Shown: piece after piece, positions 16,876-26,246 of the stretch
Numbering within the stretch: position 1 is the first letter of the stretch
How the letters are laid out: the number at the start of each line of letters is the position of its first letter
Assembly (NCBI RefSeq): GCF_005280295.1
Contig: NZ_CP040020.1
Span: 248,001 to 312,000 of the forward strand
Source of the DNA: Brevibacterium sp. CS2
Lineage (GTDB): Bacteria > Actinomycetota > Actinomycetes > Actinomycetales > Brevibacteriaceae
Length of the DNA: 64,000 bases
Direction: 5' to 3'
Notes under the pieces: model-generated
Told to the model about the DNA's origin: nothing
What the model saw: the letters and a program-made list of their open reading frames with translations, nothing else
The model's database searches: none
Made by a program: the position numbers and the translations under genes

Positions 16876-17320
16876 TGCCTCTCGCCTCGACGTGATGAAC
16901 CGCCTCGGCCGCGCGATGGCCGACCCCACGCGCTCCCGGATCCTCCTCTCCCTCCTCGAGTCACCCGGGTACCCGGCGGAGCTCGCCCGCATGCTCGGCC
17001 TCACCCGCACGAACGTGTCGAACCACCTCACCTGCCTGCGCGACTGCGGGATCGTCGTCGCCGAGGTCGAGGGCCGCCGCACCCGCTACGAGATCGCCGA
17101 CGGCCACCTCGCCCGCGCGCTCGACGCGCTCCTCGACACCACCCTCGCCGTCGACGCCGACGCCCCGTGCCTCGACCCGCAGTGCCCGGTGGCCGGATGC
17201 TGCGAGGACGGCGCAGGGGAAGGTACGGGCACCGCTGCGGACGGCGGCTCTGCAGGCGAGCCGGATGCCGGAGGAGGCGCCGGCAGCGATGCAGCCGTCG
17301 TCACCGGGGCGCGATCGTGA
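16865..17320 (+). CDS. cmtR: CmtR-type ArsR-family cadmium/lead sensor
   Basis: The 151-residue repressor has the ArsR winged helix (about 15-85, DPTRSRILLSLLESPGYPAE and RTNVSNHLTCLRDCGIVV). Cysteines at 57 and 61 in the recognition helix and at 102 (DAPCLD) occupy the same numbered positions as the Cd(II)/Pb(II) ligands described for M. tuberculosis CmtR. An extra Cys-rich patch (CPVAGCC) and an acidic/Gly-rich tail follow. Metal binding should release DNA and switch on the adjacent efflux ATPase, whose GTG overlaps this stop (GTGA). A palindrome over the start codon is the likely operator. Confidence 0.9.
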   Translation: MLTIASRLDVMNRLGRAMADPTRSRILLSLLESPGYPAELARMLGLTRTNVSNHLTCLRDCGIVVAEVEGRRTRYEIADGHLARALDALLDTTLAVDADAPCLDPQCPVAGCCEDGAGEGTGTAADGGSAGEPDAGGGAGSDAAVVTGARS

Positions 17321-19311
17321 GCGGGTCCGCGTGCGGGTGCGAGGCACCCTCACCCGCCGACGCCGGTCCCACCGAGTCCGAGGAGCACACTCCGTGGTGG
17401 CGCAGGACCTCGGTGATCATCCCGGTCCTCTCCGGCGTCGCGCTCGTCGCAGGCCTCGCGCTCGAGTGGTCCGACCCCGGCTCCCTGGCGGAGCCAGCGG
17501 CGCAGGTGCTGTTCTGGGCCTCGCTGCTCCTCGGCGCCTCGCAGTTCGCACCGGGCGCGCTGCGGGGCCTCGTCACCCGTGGCAGGCTGGGCATCGGCCT
17601 GCTCATGACGATCAGTGCGATCGGCGCGGTCGTCCTCGGCTTCGTCGAGGAGGCGGCCGCACTCGCCTTCCTCTATTCCATCGTCGAGGCGCTCGAGGAC
17701 ATCGCGATGGACCGCGCCCGCACCGGCCTGCGGTCGCTGCTCACGCTCATCCCCGCGAATGCCACGTTCGTCGCACCCGACGGCACGACGCGCACGGTCC
17801 CCGTCTCCCAGCTCGCGGCGGGCGACAGGTTCCGGCTCTTCGCCGGTGAGCGCAGCGCCACCGACGGCGTCGTGCGCGCCGGGCGCAGCAGCCTCGACGT
17901 CTCGGCGATCACCGGCGAGTCCATCCCGGTGGAGGTCGGTCCCGGGGACGAGGTGCTCGCCGGTTCGATCAACACCTCGGGCGTGCTCGAGGTCGAGGCG
18001 ACCGCCCCCGGGGCGGACAACTCGCTGACCACGGTCGTCGGGCTCGTCGAGCAGGCGCAGGCGCGGAAGGGCGAACGGGCCCGCATCGCCGATCGTCTCG
18101 CCCGGCCGCTCGTGCCCGGCGTGCTCGTCCTGGCACTGCTCGTCGCGGTGGTCGGCTCACTGCTCGGCGACCCCGGCCTGTGGATCGAGCGGGCGCTCGT
18201 CGTGCTCGTCGCGGCCTCGCCGTGCGCGCTCGCGATCTCCGTGCCGATCACCGTCGTCTCGGCGATCGGCGCGGCCACGCGGTTCGGAGTCGTCGTCAAG
18301 TCCGGCGCGGCGTTCGAGCGCCTGGGCGGAATCCGCCACCTCGCGCTCGACAAGACCGGCACCCTGACCCGCAACCGACCCGCCGTCGCCCGGATCCTCA
18401 CCGTGGACGGGTTCACCGAGGCCGAGGTGCTCGGCTGGGCGGCCGCGCTCGAATCCCACAGCTCCCACCCGCTCGCCGCCGCGATCACCGCCGCCGCACC
18501 CGGTTCGGTGCGCGCCGAGGAGCCTGCTGCGGCCGGAAAGGAGACCGGCCGGGCCCAGGAGATCACCGAGACCGCCGGACAGGGGATCACCGGTGTGATC
18601 GATGGCGCCCGGATCGCGGCCGGCAGTCCGCGGTGGCTCGATCCCGGCGTCTGCGCGGCGGAGGTCGCTGAGCTCGAGGGCCGAGGCATGACCGTCGTCG
18701 TCGTCCACCGGGACGGCCGGATGGCCGGCGCCATCGGGGTGCGCGACGAGCTCCGACCGGAGGCCCGCGAGGTCATCGCCTCGCTCGGCGAGCGCGGACT
18801 GGGGACGACGATGCTCACCGGCGACAACGCTCGAACGGCCGAGGCGCTGGCCGGAGAGGCCGGGATCACCGACGTGCGCGCGGAGCTGCGGCCGGAGGAG
18901 AAGGCGCGCGCCGTGGCCGAGCTGCAGGAGAGCGGGCGCGGCCCGGTGGCGATGATCGGTGACGGGATCAACGACGCGCCGGCGCTCGCCTCGGCGGACA
19001 TCGGGATCGCGATGGGCGTCACGGGTACGGATGCGGCGATCGAATCTGCGGACGTGGCGTTCACCGGCGACGACCTGCGGCTCATCCCGCGCGCGGTGGA
19101 CCATGCGCGCCGGGGGCGGCGCATCATCAACGAGAACATCGTCCTGTCGCTGGCCATCATCGTGATCCTGCTGCCGCTCGCGATCACCGGCGTGCTCGGA
19201 CTCGCGGCGGTCGTCCTCGTCCACGAGATCGCCGAGGTCGTCGTCATCCTCAACGGCCTGCGCGCGGCCCGGGCACGGGGGCTCGGGGCAGTGGAACGCC
19301 GGTCGGCCTGA
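17317..19311 (+). CDS. cadA: Heavy-metal translocating P1B-type ATPase (CadA-like)
   Basis: This 664-residue ATPase exports soft divalent metals, probably Cd2+, Pb2+ or Zn2+. It shows the actuator TGES (199-202), the membrane CPx-type motif SPC (301-303), the phosphorylation site DKTGTLT (345-351), an SSHPLA ATP-binding segment and the hinge GDGINDAPAL. About six to eight membrane helices are visible. There is no full HMA domain; the N-terminus has only a short CGC pair (residues 6-8) that may pass metal. It is co-transcribed with the CmtR-like repressor by a 4-base overlap, making a self-contained resistance unit. Confidence 0.94.
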   Translation: MSGSACGCEAPSPADAGPTESEEHTPWWRRTSVIIPVLSGVALVAGLALEWSDPGSLAEPAAQVLFWASLLLGASQFAPGALRGLVTRGRLGIGLLMTISAIGAVVLGFVEEAAALAFLYSIVEALEDIAMDRARTGLRSLLTLIPANATFVAPDGTTRTVPVSQLAAGDRFRLFAGERSATDGVVRAGRSSLDVSAITGESIPVEVGPGDEVLAGSINTSGVLEVEATAPGADNSLTTVVGLVEQAQARKGERARIADRLARPLVPGVLVLALLVAVVGSLLGDPGLWIERALVVLVAASPCALAISVPITVVSAIGAATRFGVVVKSGAAFERLGGIRHLALDKTGTLTRNRPAVARILTVDGFTEAEVLGWAAALESHSSHPLAAAITAAAPGSVRAEEPAAAGKETGRAQEITETAGQGITGVIDGARIAAGSPRWLDPGVCAAEVAELEGRGMTVVVVHRDGRMAGAIGVRDELRPEAREVIASLGERGLGTTMLTGDNARTAEALAGEAGITDVRAELRPEEKARAVAELQESGRGPVAMIGDGINDAPALASADIGIAMGVTGTDAAIESADVAFTGDDLRLIPRAVDHARRGRRIINENIVLSLAIIVILLPLAITGVLGLAAVVLVHEIAEVVVILNGLRAARARGLGAVERRSA

Positions 19312-19314
19312 CCC

Positions 19315-21171
19315 TCACACCTGCGGGTAGACGACTCCGGCGGGCACGAGTGTGCGGACCTGGGCGATGAGCTGGGCGCGCAGCGCGGACTCCTCGACCT
19401 CGAGCAGGCCGGAGAGCGCGGCGGCCACCGCGCCGAGGGTGAGCGAGCCGTCGGCCACGCCGAGGAATCCGGACAGCGCCGCGTCGGAGGAGAATGTCCG
19501 TGCGAAGCCGGTGCCCTGCTCGATCGTGATCATCGTCGGCGCCTCCTGGCCCGGCATGAAATGCCGGTGCTCGGTGACGTCCCCGGAGCGGACGAACGCG
19601 GTCTCCGCGAGTTCGGCGTCGTCGGCCGCGGCGAGCCATTCGAGCATCGCCAGGCGGGTGTCGAGGTGCGCGGCGATACCGGCGGCGTTCGCGCCGAGCG
19701 GCTGATCGAGCTCCTCGAAATGCCGCACCGCTGCGTCGCTGCCCGGGTTTCCGTCGTCATTGCCCGCAGTGCCGGCTTCAGAATCGGCGTTCGCGGTGCC
19801 GGCATGACTGTTCGCGGTACCGGCCTCGGTGCCGGTACCCACCTCGGATCCGGCGCCGGGTGCCGTCGCGCCGAGCTCGGAGGCCTCGCCGGGGAGGCGG
19901 TGCATGCGCACCCACCCGAACCCGATCCGATCGACGGAGCGGGAGGCGAAGTCGGCGAGCCACGCCTCGGTGTCGGCGGCCCAGCGCTGGGTGGCGCGCG
20001 CGACTCCCCCGTCGCGGATCCACGTCTCCGCGTACGCCACCGGGTCGAGCCGCTCGCGTTCGATGACCATGATCGAGGTCTGCGCGTCGCCCACCCAGCC
20101 GGTGGGGTCGACGGTGTCCGGCCCGTACTCCCAGTTGCCGAGGAACACCGCGTGCCCATCGGGACGCAGGTGGCCGGGCGTCTGGGCGAGGAGGGTGCGC
20201 ATGATCCCGTCGCCCTCCATCCCGCCGTCGCGGTACTCGAGCTGGCCGTCGCGGCCCTGCGGGGTGATGACGAACGGCGGGTTGGACACGATGAGGTCGA
20301 AGGACTCCGGCACCGGGTCGAACAGGGAGCCGAGCCGGAACTCGATGCTCTCCTCGACCCCGTTGAGCTGCGCGGTGAGCGCCGCGAGGTGGAGGGCGCG
20401 GATCGAGAAGTCGGTGGCGACGACGCGGTCGGCGTGGCGGGCCAGGAGGATCGCCTGGATCCCGCAGCCGGTGCCGAGGTCGAGCGCGGAGTGCACGCGG
20501 TGGCGCGGGGTGATCTCCGCGAGCGTCCGGCCGGCTCCGCCGAGTCCGAGCACGAAGTCGTTGGACACCGGTTCGGACTGCGTGAGCGTGCCGTGGTCGG
20601 AGAACAGCCACACCGTCTCATCACCGGGGCACTGCCCCCGCGGCACCCCGGTGGGCACCGCGTAGGGGGTGAGTGCCAGGCGCGACATGAGCCGCGGCGG
20701 CGAGGCCGCCGGGCGGGCGGCGGACGGGGCCGGGTCGTCCTGCGCCGCAGGGACCGAGCTCGAATCACTCCGAGCAGCGGCGCCCGCCCCCGCAGCACCC
20801 GGCGCTGCAGCACGGACCAGGGGAAGCCCGGCACCGAGCGCAGGGGCCATGCCGGCGATCTGTACGAGCAGTCCGGATTCGGTGAGGGCATCGCAGAGCT
20901 CCTCGCCGAGCGCGGACCTCACCGCGGTGACCGGCTGCGGCACGCGGAGCACGAAGAGCCCGGCGAGCACGGCCTGCGGCTCGCTCCTCCCGCGGAGGCG
21001 GAGCCGGGCCGGGGTCGCGTTGTTGCGCTGCAGCGCGGCGTCGGCGTCGACGCCCCACAGTGCCCGCAGACCGGCCGGGGTGAATTGGGCGGCGCGGAGC
21101 CGCTCGGCGAGGGCACGGAGGCAGGCGACGTCGGGCTGGGGCAGCGGCGCGGAGGCAGGCGAGGGAGTCAC
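19315..21171 (-). CDS. Class I SAM-dependent methyltransferase with an N-terminal actinobacterial domain
   Basis: The 618-residue protein has an N-terminal domain (about 1-110) seen in actinobacterial relatives. A Rossmann methyltransferase core follows at about 215-370 with LDLGTGCGIQAILLA (motif I) and SNPPFV (motif IV), the catalytic tetrapeptide of N-methyltransferases acting on glutamine or nucleic acid bases. Linkers around 110-160 and 430-490 are low complexity; the second contains AGTAN-type repeats encoded by imperfect DNA repeats. The substrate is unknown. GTG 21171 follows a TAGCCT hexamer by a few bases, suggesting a leaderless transcript divergent from the helicase. Confidence 0.85.
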   Translation of the reverse strand: MTPSPASAPLPQPDVACLRALAERLRAAQFTPAGLRALWGVDADAALQRNNATPARLRLRGRSEPQAVLAGLFVLRVPQPVTAVRSALGEELCDALTESGLLVQIAGMAPALGAGLPLVRAAAPGAAGAGAAARSDSSSVPAAQDDPAPSAARPAASPPRLMSRLALTPYAVPTGVPRGQCPGDETVWLFSDHGTLTQSEPVSNDFVLGLGGAGRTLAEITPRHRVHSALDLGTGCGIQAILLARHADRVVATDFSIRALHLAALTAQLNGVEESIEFRLGSLFDPVPESFDLIVSNPPFVITPQGRDGQLEYRDGGMEGDGIMRTLLAQTPGHLRPDGHAVFLGNWEYGPDTVDPTGWVGDAQTSIMVIERERLDPVAYAETWIRDGGVARATQRWAADTEAWLADFASRSVDRIGFGWVRMHRLPGEASELGATAPGAGSEVGTGTEAGTANSHAGTANADSEAGTAGNDDGNPGSDAAVRHFEELDQPLGANAAGIAAHLDTRLAMLEWLAAADDAELAETAFVRSGDVTEHRHFMPGQEAPTMITIEQGTGFARTFSSDAALSGFLGVADGSLTLGAVAAALSGLLEVEESALRAQLIAQVRTLVPAGVVYPQV

Positions 21172-21260
21172 CGCACCAGGCTACGTGGTCGCACATCCGC
21201 CCGGCCGCCAGCCGTCGACTCCGCTGCTTCGGTGCAGGTGCCCGTGGGAGAATGTGCGCC

Positions 21261-23720
21261 ATGTCCGACTCCCGTTCCGCGCTCCTCGATCTCATCGGCG
21301 ACTTCGGGGCGCGCGAGGACCGGATCCGGCACATCGAGCACTTCCCGGCCCGCGTCGGCACCACTGCGGACTGGCCGGAGTGGGCGGACGACGAGGTGGT
21401 CGCAGCCCTGCGGTCGACGGGCATCGACCGGCCGTGGACGCATCAGGTGGCGGCCGCGGACGCGGCACACCGGGGTGAGGACGTGGTCATCGCCAGCGGC
21501 ACCGCCTCGGGCAAGTCCCTGGGGTTCTGGCTGCCGGTGCTCGACTCGGTGGTCCGCACCCGGGATGAGATCCCCACCCGCGCGGCGACGACGCTCTACC
21601 TCTCCCCCACGAAGGCACTCGCCGCCGACCAGTACGAGAAGCTCCGCTCGGTGGTGCTGCGGGGCCTGCGGCCGGGCACCTTCGACGGCGACACCTCGCA
21701 GGCGAACAAGGCCTGGGCGCGCAAGCATGCGAACGTCCTGTTCACGAACCCGGACATGCTCCACCGATCGGTGCTGCCGCGGCACGGGTACTTCACCCGC
21801 TGGTTCAAGACGCTGCGCTTCATCGTCGTCGACGAGGCGCACCGGTACCGCGGGGTGTTCGGCTCCCACGTCGCGCTGATCCTCCGCCGGCTGGTGCGGG
21901 TCGCCCGGCACTACGGCGCCGACCCGGTGATCGTCGGGGCCTCGGCGACGATGGCCGACCCCGCCGCGGCGTTCGCCCGGATCACCGGGCGCGAGGCGAT
22001 CGCGATCACCGAGGACGCCTCGCCCCGGGCGGCCGGGGACTTCGTCCTCTGGGAGCCGCCCCTCCTGCCGGAGCCGTGGGGCCTGGAATGGGAGGATCCT
22101 GATCCCGCCGTCGTCGGTGGCCCGGGGCACGACCCGTTCGCGGACTCGCGCGGCCCATCCGCCCGGGAGTCGGCCTTCACACCTGCCTCCGGCAATGCTC
22201 TGGGGTCTGACCCGGAACGGGCCCAGGAGCCCACCGGCACGGATGCGTCCCGGCGGAGCACGATCGCGGAGTCCGCCAACCTCCTCACCGACCTCACCTG
22301 CGCGGGCTTCCGCTCGATCGCGTTCATCGCCTCCCGCCGCGGCACCGAGGCGCTCGCCGAGGCGGTCCGCGACCAGGTGGCGCGCGTCGACTCCACTCTG
22401 CCGCGCACCGTCGCCGCCTACCGCGGCGGCTACCTGCCCGAGGAGCGCCGGCTGCTCGAGACCGGCCTGCGCAACGGCCGGCTCCGCACGGTCGCCTCGA
22501 CGAACGCGCTCGAGCTCGGGATCGACATCGCCGGTCTCGACGCGGTGGTCATGGCCGGATGGCCGGGCACGCTCGCCTCGCTGTGGCAGCAGGCCGGGCG
22601 CGCCGGCCGGGCCGGACAGCAGTGGGCGGCGGTGCTCATCGCGCGCGACAACCCGCTCGACACCTATGTGGTCAACCACCCGGAGGCGGTGTTCGGCGCA
22701 CCCGTGGACGGCGGGGTGATCGATCCCGGCAATCCGTTCGTGCTCGCCGGGCACCTGTGCGCGGCCGCGGCCGAGATCCCGCTCACCGAGGCCGATCTGC
22801 CGCAGTTCGGCGACACCGCGGAGCAGGTCCTCGCCTCGCTCGCCGAGGCCCGCATGCTCCGGCGGCGCCCGGCAGGCTGGTTCTGGGCGAAGGCCGAGGA
22901 TGCCGCAGCGCTCACCGACATCCGCGGCTCCGGCGGCGGACAGGTGCGGATCGTCGAGGAGTCCACCGGCACGCTGCTCGGCACCATCGAGGACGCCGGG
23001 GCGCACACGCAGAGCCACACCGGGGCGGTGTACATGCACCAGGGGCGCACCTTCACCGTGCGCGAGCTCGACCTCGATGCCCGCGTGGCGTTCGTCGAGG
23101 CGGCGAACGTCGACTACTCGACGCAGGCGAAGTCGGTGACGGAGATCAGCATCGAGTCGACCGACCGCTCGATCACGCTGCCGTCCGGCGCGCGGGTGTT
23201 CACCGGGATGGTCGAGGTCGTCGACCAGGTGGTCGCCTACCAGATGCGGCAGCAGCGCACGGGGGTGGTGCTCGCCGAGCACCCCCTCGAGCTGCCCGAG
23301 CGCACGCTGCGCACCCAGGCGGTGTGGTTCACGGCCCCGCCGGAGCTCCTTGCCGATGCCGAGGTGGAGCGCGCCGACGTGCCGGGCACGGTGCACGCCG
23401 CCGAACACGCCGCGATCGGCCTGCTGCCGCTGTTCGCCGGCTGCGACCGCTGGGACGTGGGCGGGGTGTCGACCGTGATGCACGCCGACACGGGCATGAC
23501 GACGGTGTTCGTCTACGACGGACAGCCCGGCGGTGCCGGGTTCGCCGAGCGGGGCTTCGACTGCTTCACCGACTGGCACCGGGCGACGCTGGAGGCGATC
23601 GAGTCCTGCGAGTGCATCTCCGGCTGTCCCTCGTGCATCCAGTCGCCCAAGTGCGGCAACGGCAACGAGCCGCTCGACAAGGCCGGCGCGGTGCGCATCC
23701 TGCGCGCACTCCTCGGCTGA
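21261..23720 (+). CDS. DEAD/DEAH helicase with DUF1998 (MrfA/YprA-like)
   Basis: The 819-residue SF2 helicase has Walker A GTASGKS, DEAH box VVDEAHRY and motif VI QQAGRAGRAG. A DUF1998 domain follows, with the four-cysteine cluster CECISGCPSCIQSPKCGNGN near the C-terminus. Bacillus MrfA and yeast Hrq1 relatives act in DNA repair, including mitomycin-type damage. A low-complexity insert (about 280-340) separates the RecA folds. ATG 21261 is preferred to the in-frame ATG 21252 because GGGAG (21246-21250) is ten bases upstream. In actinobacteria this gene commonly neighbours the tad/flp cluster, as here. Confidence 0.92.
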   Translation: MSDSRSALLDLIGDFGAREDRIRHIEHFPARVGTTADWPEWADDEVVAALRSTGIDRPWTHQVAAADAAHRGEDVVIASGTASGKSLGFWLPVLDSVVRTRDEIPTRAATTLYLSPTKALAADQYEKLRSVVLRGLRPGTFDGDTSQANKAWARKHANVLFTNPDMLHRSVLPRHGYFTRWFKTLRFIVVDEAHRYRGVFGSHVALILRRLVRVARHYGADPVIVGASATMADPAAAFARITGREAIAITEDASPRAAGDFVLWEPPLLPEPWGLEWEDPDPAVVGGPGHDPFADSRGPSARESAFTPASGNALGSDPERAQEPTGTDASRRSTIAESANLLTDLTCAGFRSIAFIASRRGTEALAEAVRDQVARVDSTLPRTVAAYRGGYLPEERRLLETGLRNGRLRTVASTNALELGIDIAGLDAVVMAGWPGTLASLWQQAGRAGRAGQQWAAVLIARDNPLDTYVVNHPEAVFGAPVDGGVIDPGNPFVLAGHLCAAAAEIPLTEADLPQFGDTAEQVLASLAEARMLRRRPAGWFWAKAEDAAALTDIRGSGGGQVRIVEESTGTLLGTIEDAGAHTQSHTGAVYMHQGRTFTVRELDLDARVAFVEAANVDYSTQAKSVTEISIESTDRSITLPSGARVFTGMVEVVDQVVAYQMRQQRTGVVLAEHPLELPERTLRTQAVWFTAPPELLADAEVERADVPGTVHAAEHAAIGLLPLFAGCDRWDVGGVSTVMHADTGMTTVFVYDGQPGGAGFAERGFDCFTDWHRATLEAIESCECISGCPSCIQSPKCGNGNEPLDKAGAVRILRALLG

Positions 23721-23728
23721 GACCCTAC

Positions 23729-24103
23729 TCACCTGCTCTCCCCGGTCGGGGATCCGGCGACCGCTGTCGCGCTGACCTTCCCGAGCGGAGCTGGGAGGTC
23801 GACCTCGGTGACGACCTTCGCGGTGCCGAGGTCCGGCCGGGCGATGCACTCGGTGACCTCCACTCCGCTGCGCTCCGCGGTCTCCGCAGCGATCTCGCAC
23901 GGGTCACCGGGGGTGATGCCGCGGGCGGCATCGGCGGCGGCGATCGCGGCGAGGTCAGCCGCACCGTCGGCGCGGGCGTGGGCGAGGAAGGCCTGGGCGC
24001 CGAGCCCCAGGCCGGCGACGAGGGTGAGTGCCGCTGCGCCGAGCGACACTGCGAGCACCGTCGAGGAGCCCCGGTCGTCGCGGAGGTGCCCGGGCCGGAT
24101 CAC
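23729..24103 (-). CDS. TadE/TadF-like pilus-locus protein (Rv3654c-like)
   Basis: The 124-residue protein begins with a short charged segment (RDDRGSSTVLAVSL) followed by one hydrophobic helix of about 20 residues and a periplasmic tail with two cysteines (DPCEIA, TECIAR). This matches the helicase/secretion-neighbourhood TadE-like family in actinobacteria. It is probably processed as a minor pseudopilin. It overlaps the upstream TadE gene by four bases (ATGA) and ends eight bases from the convergent helicase stop. Confidence 0.8.
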   Translation of the reverse strand: MIRPGHLRDDRGSSTVLAVSLGAAALTLVAGLGLGAQAFLAHARADGAADLAAIAAADAARGITPGDPCEIAAETAERSGVEVTECIARPDLGTAKVVTEVDLPAPLGKVSATAVAGSPTGESR

Positions 24104-24450
24104 CGGATGCCCTCCGTCCGCGCGGTGGCGGTGGCGCTCACCGATTCCTGGACGAAGCGCAGGGTTTCCGGCAGCGGCAGCGTGACCTCGACCGTGGTGT
24201 ACCCGCCCTCGTGGCGGACGGCGACCGTGGATCCGTCACCGGCCTTCTCCGTCGCCTCGTGGCGCACCGTGCGTTCGGGTTCGCCGCGCGCGGCCTCCCG
24301 GGCGGCGGCGCGTGCGGCGTCGTGGGCGCGCAGCTGGGACAGGCCGATCGTGCCGGCACCCGTGATGAGCGCGATGAGGAGCACGAGCGCGGGCATGAGC
24401 ATGGCGAACTCCGCGGTCGCGGCACCGCGGTCATCACGGGCGGCCGACAT
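24100..24450 (-). CDS. TadE-family minor pseudopilin
   Basis: The 116-residue protein has the TadE signature DRGAATAEFAMLMPALVLLI, where the Glu is the conserved residue near the prepilin cleavage site, then a single membrane helix and a soluble domain. It is a likely minor pilin or pilus-assembly factor. It lies four bases downstream of the DUF4244 pilin-like gene and is translationally coupled to the next gene. Confidence 0.88.
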   Translation of the reverse strand: MSAARDDRGAATAEFAMLMPALVLLIALITGAGTIGLSQLRAHDAARAAAREAARGEPERTVRHEATEKAGDGSTVAVRHEGGYTTVEVTLPLPETLRFVQESVSATATARTEGIR

Positions 24451-24454
24451 CGGT

Positions 24455-24703
24455 TCAGGCCCCCAGTCCGAGGGCGGTGGAGATCACGCCGGTGATCGCC
24501 TCCTTGATCGGGTCGGACTTGAGGACGACGACGAGGAGCGCGGCGAAGCCGCAGGCTGCGAGCGTGGTGATCGCGTACTCCGCTGTCGTCGCTCCGCGGT
24601 CGTCCTCGAGCACGGCGAGTGCTGCGCTGCGGGTCGGTACGAGTGCCGCGGCGGGGTCGTCTGCGGGTGGGGTGGTCGTCGGGGTGTGTGCGGTGGTGTC
24701 CAT
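24455..24703 (-). CDS. DUF4244 Flp-pilin-like protein
   Basis: The 82-residue product has a 35-residue charged, Thr/Pro-rich leader followed by DDRGATTAEYAITTLAACGF and a hydrophobic helix, the layout of Flp pilins. The E-Y pair after the cleavage region is typical. It is the probable major structural subunit of the locus. ATG 24703 follows AAAGGA. A 157-bp gap separates it from tadC, so it may have its own promoter for high expression. No dedicated prepilin peptidase is seen in the window. Confidence 0.85.
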   Translation of the reverse strand: MDTTAHTPTTTPPADDPAAALVPTRSAALAVLEDDRGATTAEYAITTLAACGFAALLVVVLKSDPIKEAITGVISTALGLGA

Positions 24704-24860
24704 CGTGGGTCCTTTCCGTGAGATCCGATGGTCCTCCGATCCTCTGCCGCCGCCGCACCGCGGACCAGAGCCCATCTGCGCCTGTGGATGGCGGCGGGCT
24801 GTCCACAGGCCGGAGGTCGCAGCCGCGGGAGCCCCTGTGACCAGCCGCCGCGGGCCCGGC

Positions 24861-25529
24861 TCAGCCGAAGAGCACTCCGAGGTCGTCGACGAGGCTGAGG
24901 ACCACCGGGACGACGCCGAGCAGGAGGAACGCCGGGAGCACGCACACACCGAGCGGCACGACGAGCTCGACACCCAGGCGGGCGGCCGCGATCTGCCGCC
25001 GCCGGTGCTCCGCGCGCCGCAGGTCCCCGGCGAGGCCGCGCAGCAGCGGGGCGAGTGCGACGCCGGTGGAGCGGGAGAAGAGGACGAGCCGGCTGACCGC
25101 GGCGAGCTCCTCGTTCGAGTCGTCGATCTCCCCGAGCGCAAGGGACCGGCCGAGCCGGTCGAGCCCGGTCCGGTCGCCCCCGGCGGCTGCGGCGAGCGAC
25201 AGCGCCCGCTCCGTCGGCAACCCGGTCTGCAGACAGATCGAGACGAGGTCGAGGTCGAAGGCGAGCGCGTCCACAGCACTCATCGCCGAGGTCGGCGACG
25301 GGCCCGGCTCTCCGGCACCCGCCACCCTCTCGCCCGAGCCTTCCGCAACCCGACTTCCCATTGCACCGCTGCGCGCACCTCGGCCCCGGTCCGAATCCCC
25401 GACGCTCTTCCCACGACCGCCCCGCGGTGCCCCGAGAAGCGACTTCAGCCGGGTGTCCGCGCCGGGATCGAACAGCCACCAGCCGCATCCGACGAGCAGC
25501 CCGGCCACCGCTGCGATGAGGAGGATCAT
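24861..25529 (-). CDS. TadC-like type II secretion F-domain membrane protein
   Basis: The 222-residue inner-membrane platform protein has an N-terminal membrane helix (MILLIAAVAGLLVGCGWWLF), a basic low-complexity linker, and a GspF-type domain with SICLQTGLPTERALSLAA and two C-terminal helices. ATG 25529 overlaps the TadB stop (ATGA). TadB and TadC together form the membrane anchor for the ATPase during pilus assembly. Confidence 0.85.
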   Translation of the reverse strand: MILLIAAVAGLLVGCGWWLFDPGADTRLKSLLGAPRGGRGKSVGDSDRGRGARSGAMGSRVAEGSGERVAGAGEPGPSPTSAMSAVDALAFDLDLVSICLQTGLPTERALSLAAAAGGDRTGLDRLGRSLALGEIDDSNEELAAVSRLVLFSRSTGVALAPLLRGLAGDLRRAEHRRRQIAAARLGVELVVPLGVCVLPAFLLLGVVPVVLSLVDDLGVLFG

Positions 25530-26218
25530 GCCGTCGCCCTCCGCAGCAGGGACCGCATCCACAGCCGGCCGACGAGGAGGAGCACCGCTCCCCCGCCCAG
25601 GCTGATGAGCCCGGGCACGGAGGACAGGAGTGCGGCGAGGTCGGTCCCGATGAGCAGTCCGAGTCCCAGTGACAGGAGCGGCAGCCAGGTGAGGACCTTG
25701 ACCGTCGAGGCGGGCCCGGCGAGCGCCACGGCTCTGTCACGGGCGGAGTCGGCCTTCTCCCGGCAGGTGTCGCCGTAGCGGGCGAGCATGTCGGCAGCCG
25801 GCGCCCCGGCGGTCTCCGCGACGAACCACACGGCCGCCATCCCGTCGAACACCTCGGCCGCTGCCGGGATGAGAGAGCCGGTGTGACGGCGGATCGCCTC
25901 GTGCGGCGGGTCGCCGAGCTCGAGCGAGCGGCTCATCCGCAGCAGTGCCTGCTCGAGGTCGGAATCCTCGGCGAGCCCGGCGAGCTGGGCCATGACGACG
26001 GACGGGGGCATGCCGACGCGGAGCAGCTCGACGGCCCGGTCGACGACGGCGACCGCGGCGGCGTGCCGGTCCTCCGGGGTGCGCCGGCGACGAGGTGCGC
26101 TCGCGCGGGGGCGCGGCGAGGTCAGCGCGCGCAGGCGCCGGGCACCGGCGGGATCGGCGAGCAGCCAGTACCCGCAGCCGACGAGCAGCCCGGTGACCAG
26201 GCCCAGCTGCCAGCTCAT
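25526..26218 (-). CDS. TadB-like type II secretion F-domain membrane protein
   Basis: The 230-residue protein has an N-terminal helix, a basic Arg-rich linker (residues 30-50), a GspF-type helical bundle (ELLRVGMPPSVVMAQLAG and GDPPHEAIRRHTG) and two closely spaced hydrophobic helices before a basic C-terminus. It partners with TadC. It follows the ATPase gene by 28 bases and overlaps tadC by four. Confidence 0.86.
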   Translation of the reverse strand: MSWQLGLVTGLLVGCGYWLLADPAGARRLRALTSPRPRASAPRRRRTPEDRHAAAVAVVDRAVELLRVGMPPSVVMAQLAGLAEDSDLEQALLRMSRSLELGDPPHEAIRRHTGSLIPAAAEVFDGMAAVWFVAETAGAPAADMLARYGDTCREKADSARDRAVALAGPASTVKVLTWLPLLSLGLGLLIGTDLAALLSSVPGLISLGGGAVLLLVGRLWMRSLLRRATA

Positions 26219-26246
26219 CGCGCCTCCCTCCAGTCCACGACCGGGC

